A stretch of DNA of 64,000 nucleotides. It comes from Dysidea avara. Lineage: Eukaryota > Porifera > Demospongiae > Dictyoceratida > Dysideidae. Positions 1-10,530 of the stretch are shown in pieces. The DNA lies in contig NC_089281.1 in the NCBI RefSeq assembly GCF_963678975.1, forward strand, positions 3,402,926 to 3,466,925, written 5' to 3'. Position numbers and translations under genes: made by a program. The notes beneath the pieces are model-generated. The model was not told where the DNA came from. It worked only from the letters and a program-made list of their open reading frames with translations, and made no database searches. The number at the start of each line of letters is the position of its first letter. Within the stretch, counting starts at the first letter, position 1.

Positions 1-1592
1 TTAAAAGGTGAGTTTATGAGCATTTGTATTATTAGTGATCATATAATTATGCTAAGACAAATATTACAATTGCAATCTTGAGCATATTAATCAAGTAAAA
101 CTGAAGGGGAGGGGGGGCTTCAGCCCCCAAAGCCCCCCCCCCCCCTCTGATCCGCTCCTGAATAGTTGTACAGTAATGCTGTTAGCCATTTAAATCTTGC
201 TCATCTTCACAAAGGTCTGCATCCTCCCTTGTGTATACACTGGTATATACCTCTCCTAAACATTATTGATTATATATTTTCATTGGTTTCTGTATAATCT
301 ATTATTATTGTGGGTTACCTTTGTACTACATACACAAGAAATCATTAATGATCATGGTGAATAGATATACAGCTTTTCGCTATACAAAAGCTTTATTCTG
401 GGCAACATCTTCTGTCTGTTTGAATAGCACAACAGTAGCACAACTGCACAACTTCAGTAGCACAACTTAATAACACAATACAGTAAAGCATATTGTTATA
501 CATGTACTAAACACTATCATTAGTCCTAGATTTTGTATTTTCCTGTAAAGCTGAACTAATTATAATACTATTACAATTTATCTTGAATTGTTTTTTTTAA
601 ACTATGTCCTAAAATGCAAAAAATTATTATACACCATAAAACTTTTCACAGCAAAATCCAATGTGTATCCATATTAGGTAAACATTTGATTATTGTGGTG
701 AATGGGTATATCAGGAGCATATCCAAAATTTTTGTAAGGGGATTTACAATGGTGCACCTGTACATTTTACCAGATTCATCTTATAGTCCTAAATGTCTGG
801 TTTGGCTGATGCATGGTCAATAACAAATTATTAAAATTCAATAAAGCACTTAAAGTTATTACTATAATTGCCATGGCATATTCAATGCTTATTAGTCAGC
901 TGCTCTATTAGAATGGACCTGACTGCTTTATTAGAGTCTTTCAACTCATGCAAGGATTATCCTAAAGGTTAATGTATTGCTTAGGAACAACAAAGATGGT
1001 CTACAGTAGTATCACCTTCTCTGTTGCTGCCAAACTAAAAATAGTCCAATGTTTTTGCTGCAACTCCACACAAGTTGAAATTTTAGAGGAGTTTTATCAT
1101 GCTTGGTGTGGTCATAGAATATGAGTTTACCACATCACAGCATGATTCTAACATGCCGTATAGGATTACATACCAGCGTGTTTATGATGATAAAGGGCAT
1201 TTGGAATATTTAGCAACAAGAGTTGTTTTATTAAAATATACCTCAGGAGCTGAAAGTACAGGAATGGTATGAGTCCCGTGTAAAAGATATTAAAGTGTGC
1301 TGATAAAATTCTTTGGTGCATGAAAATAGCCTTCTATTGAAATATCATATATAGTTACTTGTAGTGTATACGGCTTCATATGCTGTTACTGTATATTATC
1401 CCTATGATTAGGTTGCCAACATTTCAGGGACGAATTGGATTCCCTCCTTCATAATTTTTTCACAGTCTTTGTCATTGCGTATATCGATAGCTACTGTAGC
1501 TAGACTCTCTAGAAAAAAATGTTAGCTTTTTTTGGTGCAGTTCATGTTGTTTTCATGGTGATTGCGACCCATATAAGCATAATATTATTATT
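1..1592. other. Intergenic sequence, no gene recognised
   Basis: I see no supported gene here. A G-run followed by a C-run (about 104-148) could form a strong hairpin. The stretch about 215-350 resembles 12550-12680 in the gap between receptor copies 1 and 2, so part of this flank belongs to the same duplicated neighbourhood as the array. Confidence 0.6.
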
Positions 1593-1597
1593 ATCTA

Positions 1598-1911
1598 ATC
1601 CAAAACAGCCAAGCTGTAAAAAAAGTGTGCGGCCCTCAGAAAGGCTATGGTGAAAAAAGATGTGAAATCCAAGGTGGCGGCCAAGAAATGGCTGTGATGG
1701 TAGGTTAATGGTAAAATTTTTAATAATGACAATTCAGGTAAATTTTGTGAAGCGGCACAAAAATTCACCTGAATTGTCGTTATTAAAATTTTTACCATTA
1801 ACCTACCATCACAGCCATTTCTTGGCCGCCACCTTGGATTTCACATCTTTTTTCACCATAGCCTTTCTGAAGGCCGCACACTTTTTTTACAGCTTGGCTG
1901 TTTTGGATTAG
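1598..1911. repeat. Long palindrome at the 5' end of repeat element copy 1
   Basis: Two arms of about 150 bp are nearly perfect reverse complements around a short centre near 1752. The outer ends are AATCCAAAACAGCC and its complement. The same palindrome recurs at 45432-45746. The short reading frames on both strands here (67 aa each) mirror each other and are not taken as genes. Confidence 0.85.
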
Positions 1912-2189
1912 ATTTCATTTCTTTTTGTATTTGTATACCCCAAAGCCGGCCTATGGCCAGCTTTGGGACTTTTTTAACCTATGTTTTTTTTCTTTACTAC
2001 AGGAAGAAGAAAAGATGAAGTAGATGTACTTTAAATATTTTATCAGTAAATGTACAAATTATATATATAATACATATGTGACCGGATTTGCGTAAAGGGG
2101 CCTTCCGCACACATCCAATTTGCCAACTTTGACAATTGATAACTTCAGATTGGAAAGAGCTATTGCCTTGAAATTTGGGCAGTGGTGAT

Positions 2190-4375
2190 TTCTTTGCAGC
2201 TGAACTCTCTACATGGTGGTTTCTTTGTAGCTGAACTCTCTACAAGGTAATTTCTTCTAGCTGATCTCTCTACAGGGAGATTTGTTTGTAGCTGAACTAT
2301 CTACAAGGCAACTTCTTCTAGCTGATCTCTCTACAGGGTGGCTTCTTTGTAGCTGAACTCTCTACAAGGTAACTTCTTCTAGCTGATCTCTCTACAGGGT
2401 GATTTGTTTGTAGCTGAACGATCTACAAGGTAACTTCTTCTAGCTGATCTCTCTACAGGGTGGTTTCTTTGTAGCTGAACTCTCTAAAAGGTAACTTCTT
2501 CTAACTGATCTTTCTACAGGGCAATTTGTTTGTGGCTGCATTTTCTACAGGGTGATTTCTTTGCAGCTGAACTCTCTACATGGTGGTTTCTTTGTAGCTG
2601 CACTCTCTACAAGGTAATTTCTTCTAGCTGATCTCTCTACTGGGAGATCTGTTTGTAGCTGAACTATCTACAAGGTGACTTCTTCTAACTGATCTTTCTA
2701 CAGGGCAATTTGTTTGTGGCAGAATTTTATACAGGGTGATTTCTTTGCAGCTGAACTCTCTACATGGTGGTTTCTTTGTAGCTGAACTCTCTACAAGGTA
2801 ATTTCTTCTAGCTGATCTCTCTACTGGGAGATCTGTTTGTAGCTGAACTATCTACAAGGTGACTTCTTCTAACTGATCTTTCTACAGGGCAATTTGTTTG
2901 TGGCAGAATTTTATACAGGGTGATTTCTTTGCAGCTGAACTCTCTACATGGTGGTTTCTTTGTAGCTGAACTCTCTACAAGGTAATTTCTTCTAGCTGAT
3001 CTCTCTACAGGGAGATCTGTTTGTAGCTGAACTATCTACAAGGTAACTTCTTCTAACTGATCTTTCTACAGGGCAATTTGTTTGTGGCAGAATTTTATAC
3101 AGGGTGATTTCTTTGCAGCTGAACTCTCTACATGGTGGTTTCTTTGTAGCTGAACTCTCTACAAGGTAACTTCTTCTAGCTGATCTCTCTACAGGGTGAT
3201 TTGCTTGTAGCTGAACTATCTACAATATAACTTCTTCTAGCTGATCTCTCTACATGGTGATTTGTTTGTAGCTGAATTCTGTATAGGTGATTTGTTTGCA
3301 GCTGAGCTCTTTAAATAATGATTTCTTTGTAGCTGAACTCTCTCAAGGTAACTTCTTCTAGCTGATGTCTTTACAGGGTCACTAGTTTGTAGCTGAATTC
3401 TCTACATGGTGGTTTCTTTGTAACTGAACTCTCTACAAGGTAACTTTTTCTAGCTCATCTTTCTACAGGGTGATTTATTTGTAGCTGAATTCTTTACAGG
3501 TGATTTGTTTGCAGCTGAGCTCTTTAAAGAATGATTTCTTTGTATCTGAACTCTCTACAAGGTACCTTCTTCTAGCTGATGTCTCTACAAGGTCACTAGT
3601 TTGTAGCTGAGCTCTCTACATGGTGGTTTTTTTGTAACTGAACTCTCTACAAGGTGACCTCTTCTAGCTGATCTTTCTAGAGTGTGATTTGTTTGAAGCT
3701 GAACTCTCTACAAGGTAACTTCTTCTAGCTGATCTCTCTACAGGGAGATTTGTTTGTAGCTGAACTCTCTACATGATGGTTTCTTTGTAGCTGAACTCTC
3801 TACAAGGTAACTTCTTCTAGCTAATCTCTCTACAGGGAGATTTGTTTGTAGCTGAACTCTCTACATGATGGTTTCTTTGTAGCTGAACTCTCTGCAAGGT
3901 AACTTCTTCTATTGATCTCTCCACAGGGCGATTTGTTTGTAGCTGAACTCTCTACATGGTGGTTTCTTTGTAGCTGAACTCTACAAGGTGATTTTTTCTA
4001 GCTGAACTATCTCTTTCCATAGTTGCATGAACTCCCTACAAGGTAACTTCTTCTAGCTAATCTCTCTACAGGGAGATTTGTTTGTAGCTGAACTCTCTAC
4101 ATGATGGTTTCTTTGTAGCTGAACTCTCCGCAAGGTAACTTCTTCTATTGATCTCTCCACAGGGCGATTTGTTTGTAGCTGAACTCTCTACATGGTGGTT
4201 TCTTTGTAGCTGAACTCTACAAGGTGATTTTTTCTAGCTGAACTATCTCTTTCCATAGTTGCATGAACTCCCTACAAGGTAACTTCTTCTAGCTGATCTC
4301 TCTACAGGGTGACTTGTGTGTAGCTGATCTCTATACAGGTTTCTTATTTCTAGCTGATCTCTTGAATTCTCTTCA
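2190..4375. repeat. Degenerate minisatellite, about 40 bp subunits
   Basis: Dozens of alternating subunits carry the core GTAGCTGAACTCTCTACA or TAGCTGATCTCTCTACAGGG, separated by TTCTTCTAG or TTTGTTT blocks. Longer periods (about 160-200 bp) are visible around 2560-3110 and about 240 bp at 3830-4300, so higher-order units were also amplified. The reverse-complement version fills about 42590-45010. Confidence 0.88.
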
Positions 4376-5213
4376 GGGTGACTGCTCTATTAGGATGACT
4401 GCTCTATTAGAGTATCTCGATCTCGCACTTGCCGCACCAAGTTGGATTTCGTGTTATAACTCCATGGCTTTAAGTCAGATTCTTCTACACCATTGATGAG
4501 CCTTTCTAAGATGATTACACCATCTGTACAACGATTTTCAAAGCATTACCCTAAGCGGTTTATCTGGTAGGCGTGGCAAGCAGTCGTTTTTTTATTAGCT
4601 GATCTCGATTGCGTAATTGTTACACATTGTTGGTTTTTTCGTTATATCTTCCTGGTTTTTAGCTCGATTTCTTTCAAACCACAAAAGGTTTGAGGTTCAA
4701 TAGTTAACCTATTCACCCACCGAGTTTCAGCTTCTTCCCATACGCGGTTTACCCTGTAGGCGTGACAACATATTGGTGTTATTTTTCGTGAATAATCGCT
4801 CATAACTCTTTGCCTGTTTATCGTATTCCAGCCAAAGTTGGTACCGAGATGCGCCTTTATATCCCCCTTCTGTGTGCCAAATTTCAAGGCAATCGGATAT
4901 GGCGTTCGAGTTTTATAGCAGTTTTTGTAAGTGTGCGACAAGAAAAAGAAAAATAAGAAGAAAAAAAACGAAGAAACTGAGCCAATTTTTGAAGTCGCAT
5001 ATCTCGGGAACGCGAGAAGCGATTTCGCTCAAATTTGGAATGTGGAGTGCTGCAGTTGGAGGGAATGTCCACAGCAAAAATCGTCTTGTTTCATCAAGGA
5101 AGCACAGAGCTACGGAGGTGCGAAAATTGCGTTTTCTTTCTTCCTGTCAATATACTCACGGGTGTTACGCGCCGGCTTCTTGGGCCGCACGACACACTAC
5201 CGTGTGTTTTGAT

Positions 5214-6607
5214 AACACAAGGGGGACATGAGAAAGTAGGGGACAGAGTAGGAGACTGAGATACCCTAATATAGCAAGTATATACTCTAATAAAACAGTG
5301 AAGTGTATGAACAGCCATTTAACGAGTTTAACAGTGATTCTAAATAGAGTTGATAATTTCATCAACATTCTAAATAGAAATTATCTGGAGAAATCATACT
5401 CTTTATCTTGCACTCCAAATGCAGGCAGTGTTTATATTTCATACATACTGTATAGCTATACTTTGCAAAGACAGAAGATCAGATGTCTGAGAAATAATTA
5501 ATTTTATGAATTTTACAGCCTATACTAAGCCTTAAGTCAAAATTGCCACAAATTTCAATCACAAGAAGTAGTGAGGGGTATGCCCCTAGACCCCTTACAA
5601 GTCTTATGCTTTTTATTTCACTGTACACTCTGCACATTGAGTAACTTTGCAGTCATTTCTATATATATTCCCCCATTGTTTAGTGAACACTGTTTCAATC
5701 TTCTTACTTTGAACTTTCTGCTTTGTTCAGTAGGCACCTATTTTAGTAATAATAATAAAAATTATACTTGAATGCAATAGTTATTGCCCCGTAACTATTG
5801 TGCAAAAGATTTCGTATACGGTTTATGTGGTGGGTTCTGAAAAAAGGAACTTTAAATCTCCAAGTTTAACTCTTTAAGTCTTAAATGTATTACATTAAAG
5901 TTACTGCACACCTAGCTATTGTGTTTTCAAGGGATTTACCTAGTACCTTATTTTCACATGTCATGTTGTGAGCTACAATGGTGTGTACACACTTGAAAAG
6001 GCAATAATAGGTAATAAGTTCAAGACACCTTTTAACAGATCCGATTGCATGTAATTATATTGTACAGCTATTACAGTATTCACATCCTACAAACACAATG
6101 AATTGGTCTTTCATTTTATGCATTCGTTATTGAAACTCTGAACCACAACTCTTTGTAGAGCAGGGCAAGGTTAGCATTAGCCTTTGTACGATTATAGCAC
6201 ACTGAAATAGAAAGTAATTGATGTATGTATAATAATAGATTCCCTTGCTTCAACAAGGTATTCTACAATTATACACACTAACCTATGAATGGAAACAATG
6301 TATGTATTGCTAGCAAGACACAACAAGACCAGTACATAAAATGTACAGTATGCTTTTATACGTATATATAATATTATGTTAACTGTCAAAGTAGAACATT
6401 AAAGGTGAGTTGTAGGTACTGTTATGTGATGCAGGAAGCTATGCATAATTTTATTCGTAAAGTTAATAAAATTCTTGAGGCTTAAATTTTGTATGCATAA
6501 ATATTACTTTTCGTCTATTGGATTGTTATACAGGCTAATGAACAGCTGATACATCATAAAATTGACAACAGATTATTTAGTTGATAGCTAATGCAATTGG
6601 TCAGCAA
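5214..6607. other. Upstream region of receptor copy 1
   Basis: This is AT-rich with no supported coding sequence. It should hold the promoter and 5' UTR of the receptor at 6608. A pyrimidine-poor AG (GATTATTTAG, ending 6580) just before the start could be a splice acceptor for a non-coding first exon. Similar AGs precede copies 2 and 3. No confident TATA or initiator site is called. Confidence 0.4.
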
Positions 6608-9600
6608 ATGGGGTGTGCTTCTATTCTGCTGCTAGCATTCTTGTTAAAATCATCACTGCTTCACACAACATCTTCTAGTGTCTATCATGTGATACCTGAT
6701 GATCACTACACTGCCGATAACAACACTTATACCCTACAACACTACCTCAACAATGTCAACAAATACTTCACCTCTCACACTCAACTACACTTCCTACCAG
6801 GACAATATTATCTTAATACTGACTTGATCATACAACATGTTAGTAATTTATCACTTATTGGAAACAGAACCAATGAGGTAATCAATAGTGTTATCAAGTG
6901 CACTTCACCTGCTGGTATTGTAGTGGTTGGTAGTAGTAACATTGTTATTGAAAATATTGTGATGAACGAGTGTGGCAGTCACTTCAACAATTCTGTTACA
7001 GTCAATCAATTGTTCACAAAGTACTACCAGAGCTTACTTATTTTAGATTGCCACACAGTAACTTGCATGTATTTTCACTCTAAATGGAGTTACATTCCAT
7101 CTGGTATTAAATTTGTTAATGCTTATGGAAATACAACAATATTACATGTTGTGTCTAGTAACCTAAAAGTTTGGTATAGTGACATTAACAGCCTAATGTC
7201 CAACAAAACACATACGATACTTATTGAAAGTTACCAAACTTATGGAACTATCTACTACACATATGCCCTGGATATTCAGATGTTTCATAGCAATGTGCAT
7301 GTTGCAGTGAAAATGTTAAACATCAACTTTCACAATGTATATGCTCTCCGGATTACCCCCATAGAGTCTTCAGGCCACAGCATGATTGTCATTGCCAATT
7401 GTAGTTTTCATAATGAAGAAATACATCCAGTTTATGACCATCCTCGTGATGATGACACCTTACTATGTCATAATTACCATTCTTACAATAGAGATAGAGC
7501 CAATTTTTGTGAGCTCTACCCTACTGGTAACTTTGTTAGCATGATCTACTGTTTTTATATCAACAACAATAGATATGATAAGCCAAATCAAATACATTTC
7601 AGAGGATGCAATTTTAAAAATGTTTCACAGCCAAGCGATGGAAAACTATTGTATTTTTTCCAGCTAACTTTCAGAGCAGCCAATATTACTGTGAAATATG
7701 CAAAGGTCTCCATAATAAGCTGTTTATTCAACAATACCAAATATGTGCATACTATGGCATTTGAAAGTTTTAGCTTTAATGACAGGGAAAATCGTCATCT
7801 TTTAGTTCTCATAAGAAATGTTACAATTTCACATAGTGACATTCACAGTTATTACAATTCTCTTAATGTTCGTTCTGTAAACTTGTACATAGAAAATCTC
7901 ATCCTCACTTCAATTCTTATCACAAATGACTACATACGTACCTCTATCATTGGAGCAATATATAGTTATGTTGAATTTAATAACTACAACATGTTTAGAA
8001 ACAATACAGCATTAAGTGCAATTTCAAGCTCTGTAGTACATTTGCAAGAAAATACAGAATTGAACTTCAGCATGAATAAGATTTTTAGCATTATTATTTC
8101 CCCCGGTGAAGAAGAGTTCAATATTATACCAAATGGTAATCACATTTTAATGTGTGCAGTTCAGTATGTAAGTAAACGAGGAAACTTAGACACAGAGTTT
8201 AAACTAAAACAAAAGCTGAACTACTCTATAGTGCTCTACAAAAACATTGGTACACAGGAGATCTCAACCTTCTTGACTAGAACACTGATGCATTGTTCTT
8301 GGAGTTCGGCTACAGCATTTGTAAATGCCTTACCATTCCACGTAAATCAAAACTTTATTAGAAGTGATACCACAACTCTGGAAGAAGGCAAAAGAAGTGT
8401 GTGCTTATGCACTTTTAACAATACATACAATTGCCACAGGGGTATTGTTGGCCCATTCTATCCAGGTCAGACTGTATTGCTTTCTTTCACTTTAGATAAA
8501 AACTTTGTAAGTGCTGCACAAATTGAAATAAGGGATGATAACTCAGATTTCATCTGCCAAAGCAATAATTTAATTCGGGTTCAGCTAGAATCAGGTGAAT
8601 GCATAGCAATACATTATAAGGTCCAACACAACAGGGAATGGTGTGAGCTTATTTTAACAGCACAACCACTACCAGTTAAAACCTTTGCCTCTATTCATAC
8701 GTGGACAGAGAGATACACAATAGTACTACAACCTTGTCCTAAAGGATTCATACTTCATCCACAAGGATATTGTCAGTGTGATCCCATCCTCTCATCACAT
8801 ATACCTTCACTAACTACTTGTGATATTGATCATCAAACTATACCACGTCCTGCTAACTCTTGGATATCTGCTCATACTATTAACAACTCACACTCCTACC
8901 ATGTCTCCCTACATTGTCCATTTGACTACTGTCTACCTCACTCATCAAAACTCAACCTGTCCACTCCTGACTCACAGTGTCAGTTCAACAGATCTGATGT
9001 GCTGTGTGGACAATGTCAACACGGTCTCAGTACTGTGTTTGGTTCATCTCAGTGCAAACATTGCCCTAGTGTCTATTTGTTGATTATTATACCTATTGGG
9101 ATAGCAGGGGTGGTCTTAGTACTATTACTATTTGTTCTCAACCTGACTGTAGCCAATGGCAATATAAACCCTTTTTTGTTTTATGTAAACATCATTAGCA
9201 TCAACATTTCCATACTTTTTCAAAGAGACAAGTCAGGAATACATGCAATTGTTGCACTAACAAATCTTGATTTAGGAATTGAAACATGTTTTTACAATGG
9301 AATGGATGATTACACTAAAATGTGGCTACAGTTAGTGTTCCCAATTTACCTCATCTTCATTGCTACATTACTCATCATAACAAGTCGATACTCCACTACA
9401 ATACAGAGACTCACAGCACATAGAGCTCTACCAGTACTTGCTACACTATTCCTATTGTCCTATACTAAAGTATTACTGACTGTATCAAATGTCATGTTTT
9501 CCTACACCTCAATCACTGACCTACCCAGTAATCACACTACACTAGTGTGGTCTGTGGATACCAGTGTACCACTGTTTGGAGTGAAGTTTACTATACTGTT

Positions 9601-10228
9601 TATAGTTTGTCTCATCCTCTTCTTAACATTGGTACCATTTAATATAATACTTTTGTTTACCAGAACATTATCATATTTTAAGGTAGTCACCTACTTCAAG
9701 CCTCTACTGGATGCTTATCAAGGACCATACAAGGTCAAGTTCTACTATTGGACTGGTTTGCAGTTGCTTATAAGAGCCGTTTTCTTTGGACTGACTGCTC
9801 TAGACAGAAATGTGAACTTGACAGTAAGCATCCTACTGATAGGGGTACTAATATGGTTACAAGAAAAGATGGCCCCTTTCAAGAGTAAACTGAACAATTA
9901 TATGGAAGTTCTCTGTTTGTTTAACCTTCTTGTGATATTTGTAATTTCGCTCTACGCAACTTCAAATGATGTTGTTATCAGCATTTTTGTCTCACTTGCC
10001 ATGATCCAGTTGCTGTGGGTAATACTATGGCATATAAAGAGTTTATTATGGAGCAAATGTCCTGCTTGGTTTGAACTACCAGCCAGACTAAATAATTGTT
10101 TAAACACTTTCAGACACCAAAGAGATCCTGAAGCAAACCATATACAACTAGTTAATGAAGTGCCAGGAGTTGCTTATAATTATAAAGAATTTCAAGAGCC
10201 CCTTATTGGAATAGAACCTGACAAGTAG
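6608..10228 (+). CDS. Receptor-like multipass membrane protein, array copy 1
   Basis: Uninterrupted frame of 1206 aa from the ATG at 6608. The open frame extends 9 codons upstream, but only to a TTG. Residues about 1-25 are a hydrophobic signal peptide. About 26-500 are Asn/Ser/Ile-rich with recurring short I-x-I-x-N strands and many N-glycosylation sites, as in right-handed beta-helix (pectin-lyase-like) ectodomains. About 715-820 form a Cys-rich linker (CQCD, CPFDYC, CGQCQ, CKHC). From about 820 there are 8-9 hydrophobic segments, including YLLIIIPIGIAG, MWLQLVFPIYLIF and VPLFGVKFTILFIV. A cytoplasmic tail of about 50 aa follows, ending AYNYKEFQEPLIG. Likely a plasma-membrane receptor or adhesion protein; the ligand is unknown. 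The architecture resembles multi-copy sponge proteins I recall, with no assigned function. It is the first of three tandem paralogs on the same strand. Confidence 0.85.
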   Translation: MGCASILLLAFLLKSSLLHTTSSSVYHVIPDDHYTADNNTYTLQHYLNNVNKYFTSHTQLHFLPGQYYLNTDLIIQHVSNLSLIGNRTNEVINSVIKCTSPAGIVVVGSSNIVIENIVMNECGSHFNNSVTVNQLFTKYYQSLLILDCHTVTCMYFHSKWSYIPSGIKFVNAYGNTTILHVVSSNLKVWYSDINSLMSNKTHTILIESYQTYGTIYYTYALDIQMFHSNVHVAVKMLNINFHNVYALRITPIESSGHSMIVIANCSFHNEEIHPVYDHPRDDDTLLCHNYHSYNRDRANFCELYPTGNFVSMIYCFYINNNRYDKPNQIHFRGCNFKNVSQPSDGKLLYFFQLTFRAANITVKYAKVSIISCLFNNTKYVHTMAFESFSFNDRENRHLLVLIRNVTISHSDIHSYYNSLNVRSVNLYIENLILTSILITNDYIRTSIIGAIYSYVEFNNYNMFRNNTALSAISSSVVHLQENTELNFSMNKIFSIIISPGEEEFNIIPNGNHILMCAVQYVSKRGNLDTEFKLKQKLNYSIVLYKNIGTQEISTFLTRTLMHCSWSSATAFVNALPFHVNQNFIRSDTTTLEEGKRSVCLCTFNNTYNCHRGIVGPFYPGQTVLLSFTLDKNFVSAAQIEIRDDNSDFICQSNNLIRVQLESGECIAIHYKVQHNREWCELILTAQPLPVKTFASIHTWTERYTIVLQPCPKGFILHPQGYCQCDPILSSHIPSLTTCDIDHQTIPRPANSWISAHTINNSHSYHVSLHCPFDYCLPHSSKLNLSTPDSQCQFNRSDVLCGQCQHGLSTVFGSSQCKHCPSVYLLIIIPIGIAGVVLVLLLFVLNLTVANGNINPFLFYVNIISINISILFQRDKSGIHAIVALTNLDLGIETCFYNGMDDYTKMWLQLVFPIYLIFIATLLIITSRYSTTIQRLTAHRALPVLATLFLLSYTKVLLTVSNVMFSYTSITDLPSNHTTLVWSVDTSVPLFGVKFTILFIVCLILFLTLVPFNIILLFTRTLSYFKVVTYFKPLLDAYQGPYKVKFYYWTGLQLLIRAVFFGLTALDRNVNLTVSILLIGVLIWLQEKMAPFKSKLNNYMEVLCLFNLLVIFVISLYATSNDVVISIFVSLAMIQLLWVILWHIKSLLWSKCPAWFELPARLNNCLNTFRHQRDPEANHIQLVNEVPGVAYNYKEFQEPLIGIEPDK

Positions 10229-10524
10229 AGCGACTGATGGTACTGCTACATGTGCACTTACACTGCTGTTAAGAGCCACAGTAGATACAAACACACATAC
10301 AAAAATTATTTTGTTTATAAAACTATTGCATGAGAAAGGTGCATATAACATATTACCAATGTCAGGCCTTTGCTTTGTGTAAACATGTTCTGTTTCAATA
10401 CTGTTATTGTTATAGTTGCATTTTCTATTTCATTAACAATTCATTTGTAATACAGTAACAGTGTTTGCTGTGATATTGTGTACATGAATACTTCTGCTGA
10501 GCATTTGTATGTTATGAATGGGTG

Positions 10525-10530
10525 AATAAA
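10525..10530 (+). promoter_or_regulatory. Polyadenylation signal AATAAA, receptor copy 1
   Basis: A canonical AATAAA lies about 300 bp past the stop codon of receptor copy 1, which would give a short 3' UTR. Confidence 0.5.

Larger units (their letters stand above)
1593..5213 (+). mobile_element. Large non-autonomous repeat element, copy 1 (Helentron/HINE-like?)
   Basis: A second, inverted copy lies at 41700-45750, and comparing the two defines the ends. Both begin ATCTAATCC and both end in a short hairpin (ACACAC-TACC-GTGTGT) followed by TTGAT, after which the flanks diverge. The order inside is a 310-bp palindrome, an AT-rich spacer, about 2.2 kb of degenerate minisatellite, then about 830 bp of unique sequence well conserved with the other copy. 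No target duplication is visible at either copy. A 3' hairpin, a central minisatellite and no TSD fit Helentron-derived elements of the DINE-1/HINE type, but this class is inference. No transposase or helicase reading frame is seen. Confidence 0.72.

Noticed and set aside
2190-4375. CRISPR-like regular repeats
   Set aside because: Units are tandem and degenerate with no unique spacers, and the context is eukaryotic. It is a minisatellite.
1593-5213. Classical Helitron (TC...CTRR) assignment for the large repeat
   Set aside because: The 3' end after the hairpin is TTGAT, not CTRR, so only a looser Helentron-like label is given.
4642-5231. Several overlapping frames (60-119 codons) on both strands, repeated in 41687-42328
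   Set aside because: They fall in the conserved 3' block of the large repeat element. The reading frames differ between the two copies, so nucleotide conservation rather than protein conservation is likely.
8820-9083. 87-codon frame overlapping receptor copy 1, also present at 16083-16346 and 25053-25316
   Set aside because: It is conserved in all three paralogs only because block B is almost identical in DNA there. The main frame explains the conservation, and the overlapping frame starts with a non-ATG codon.
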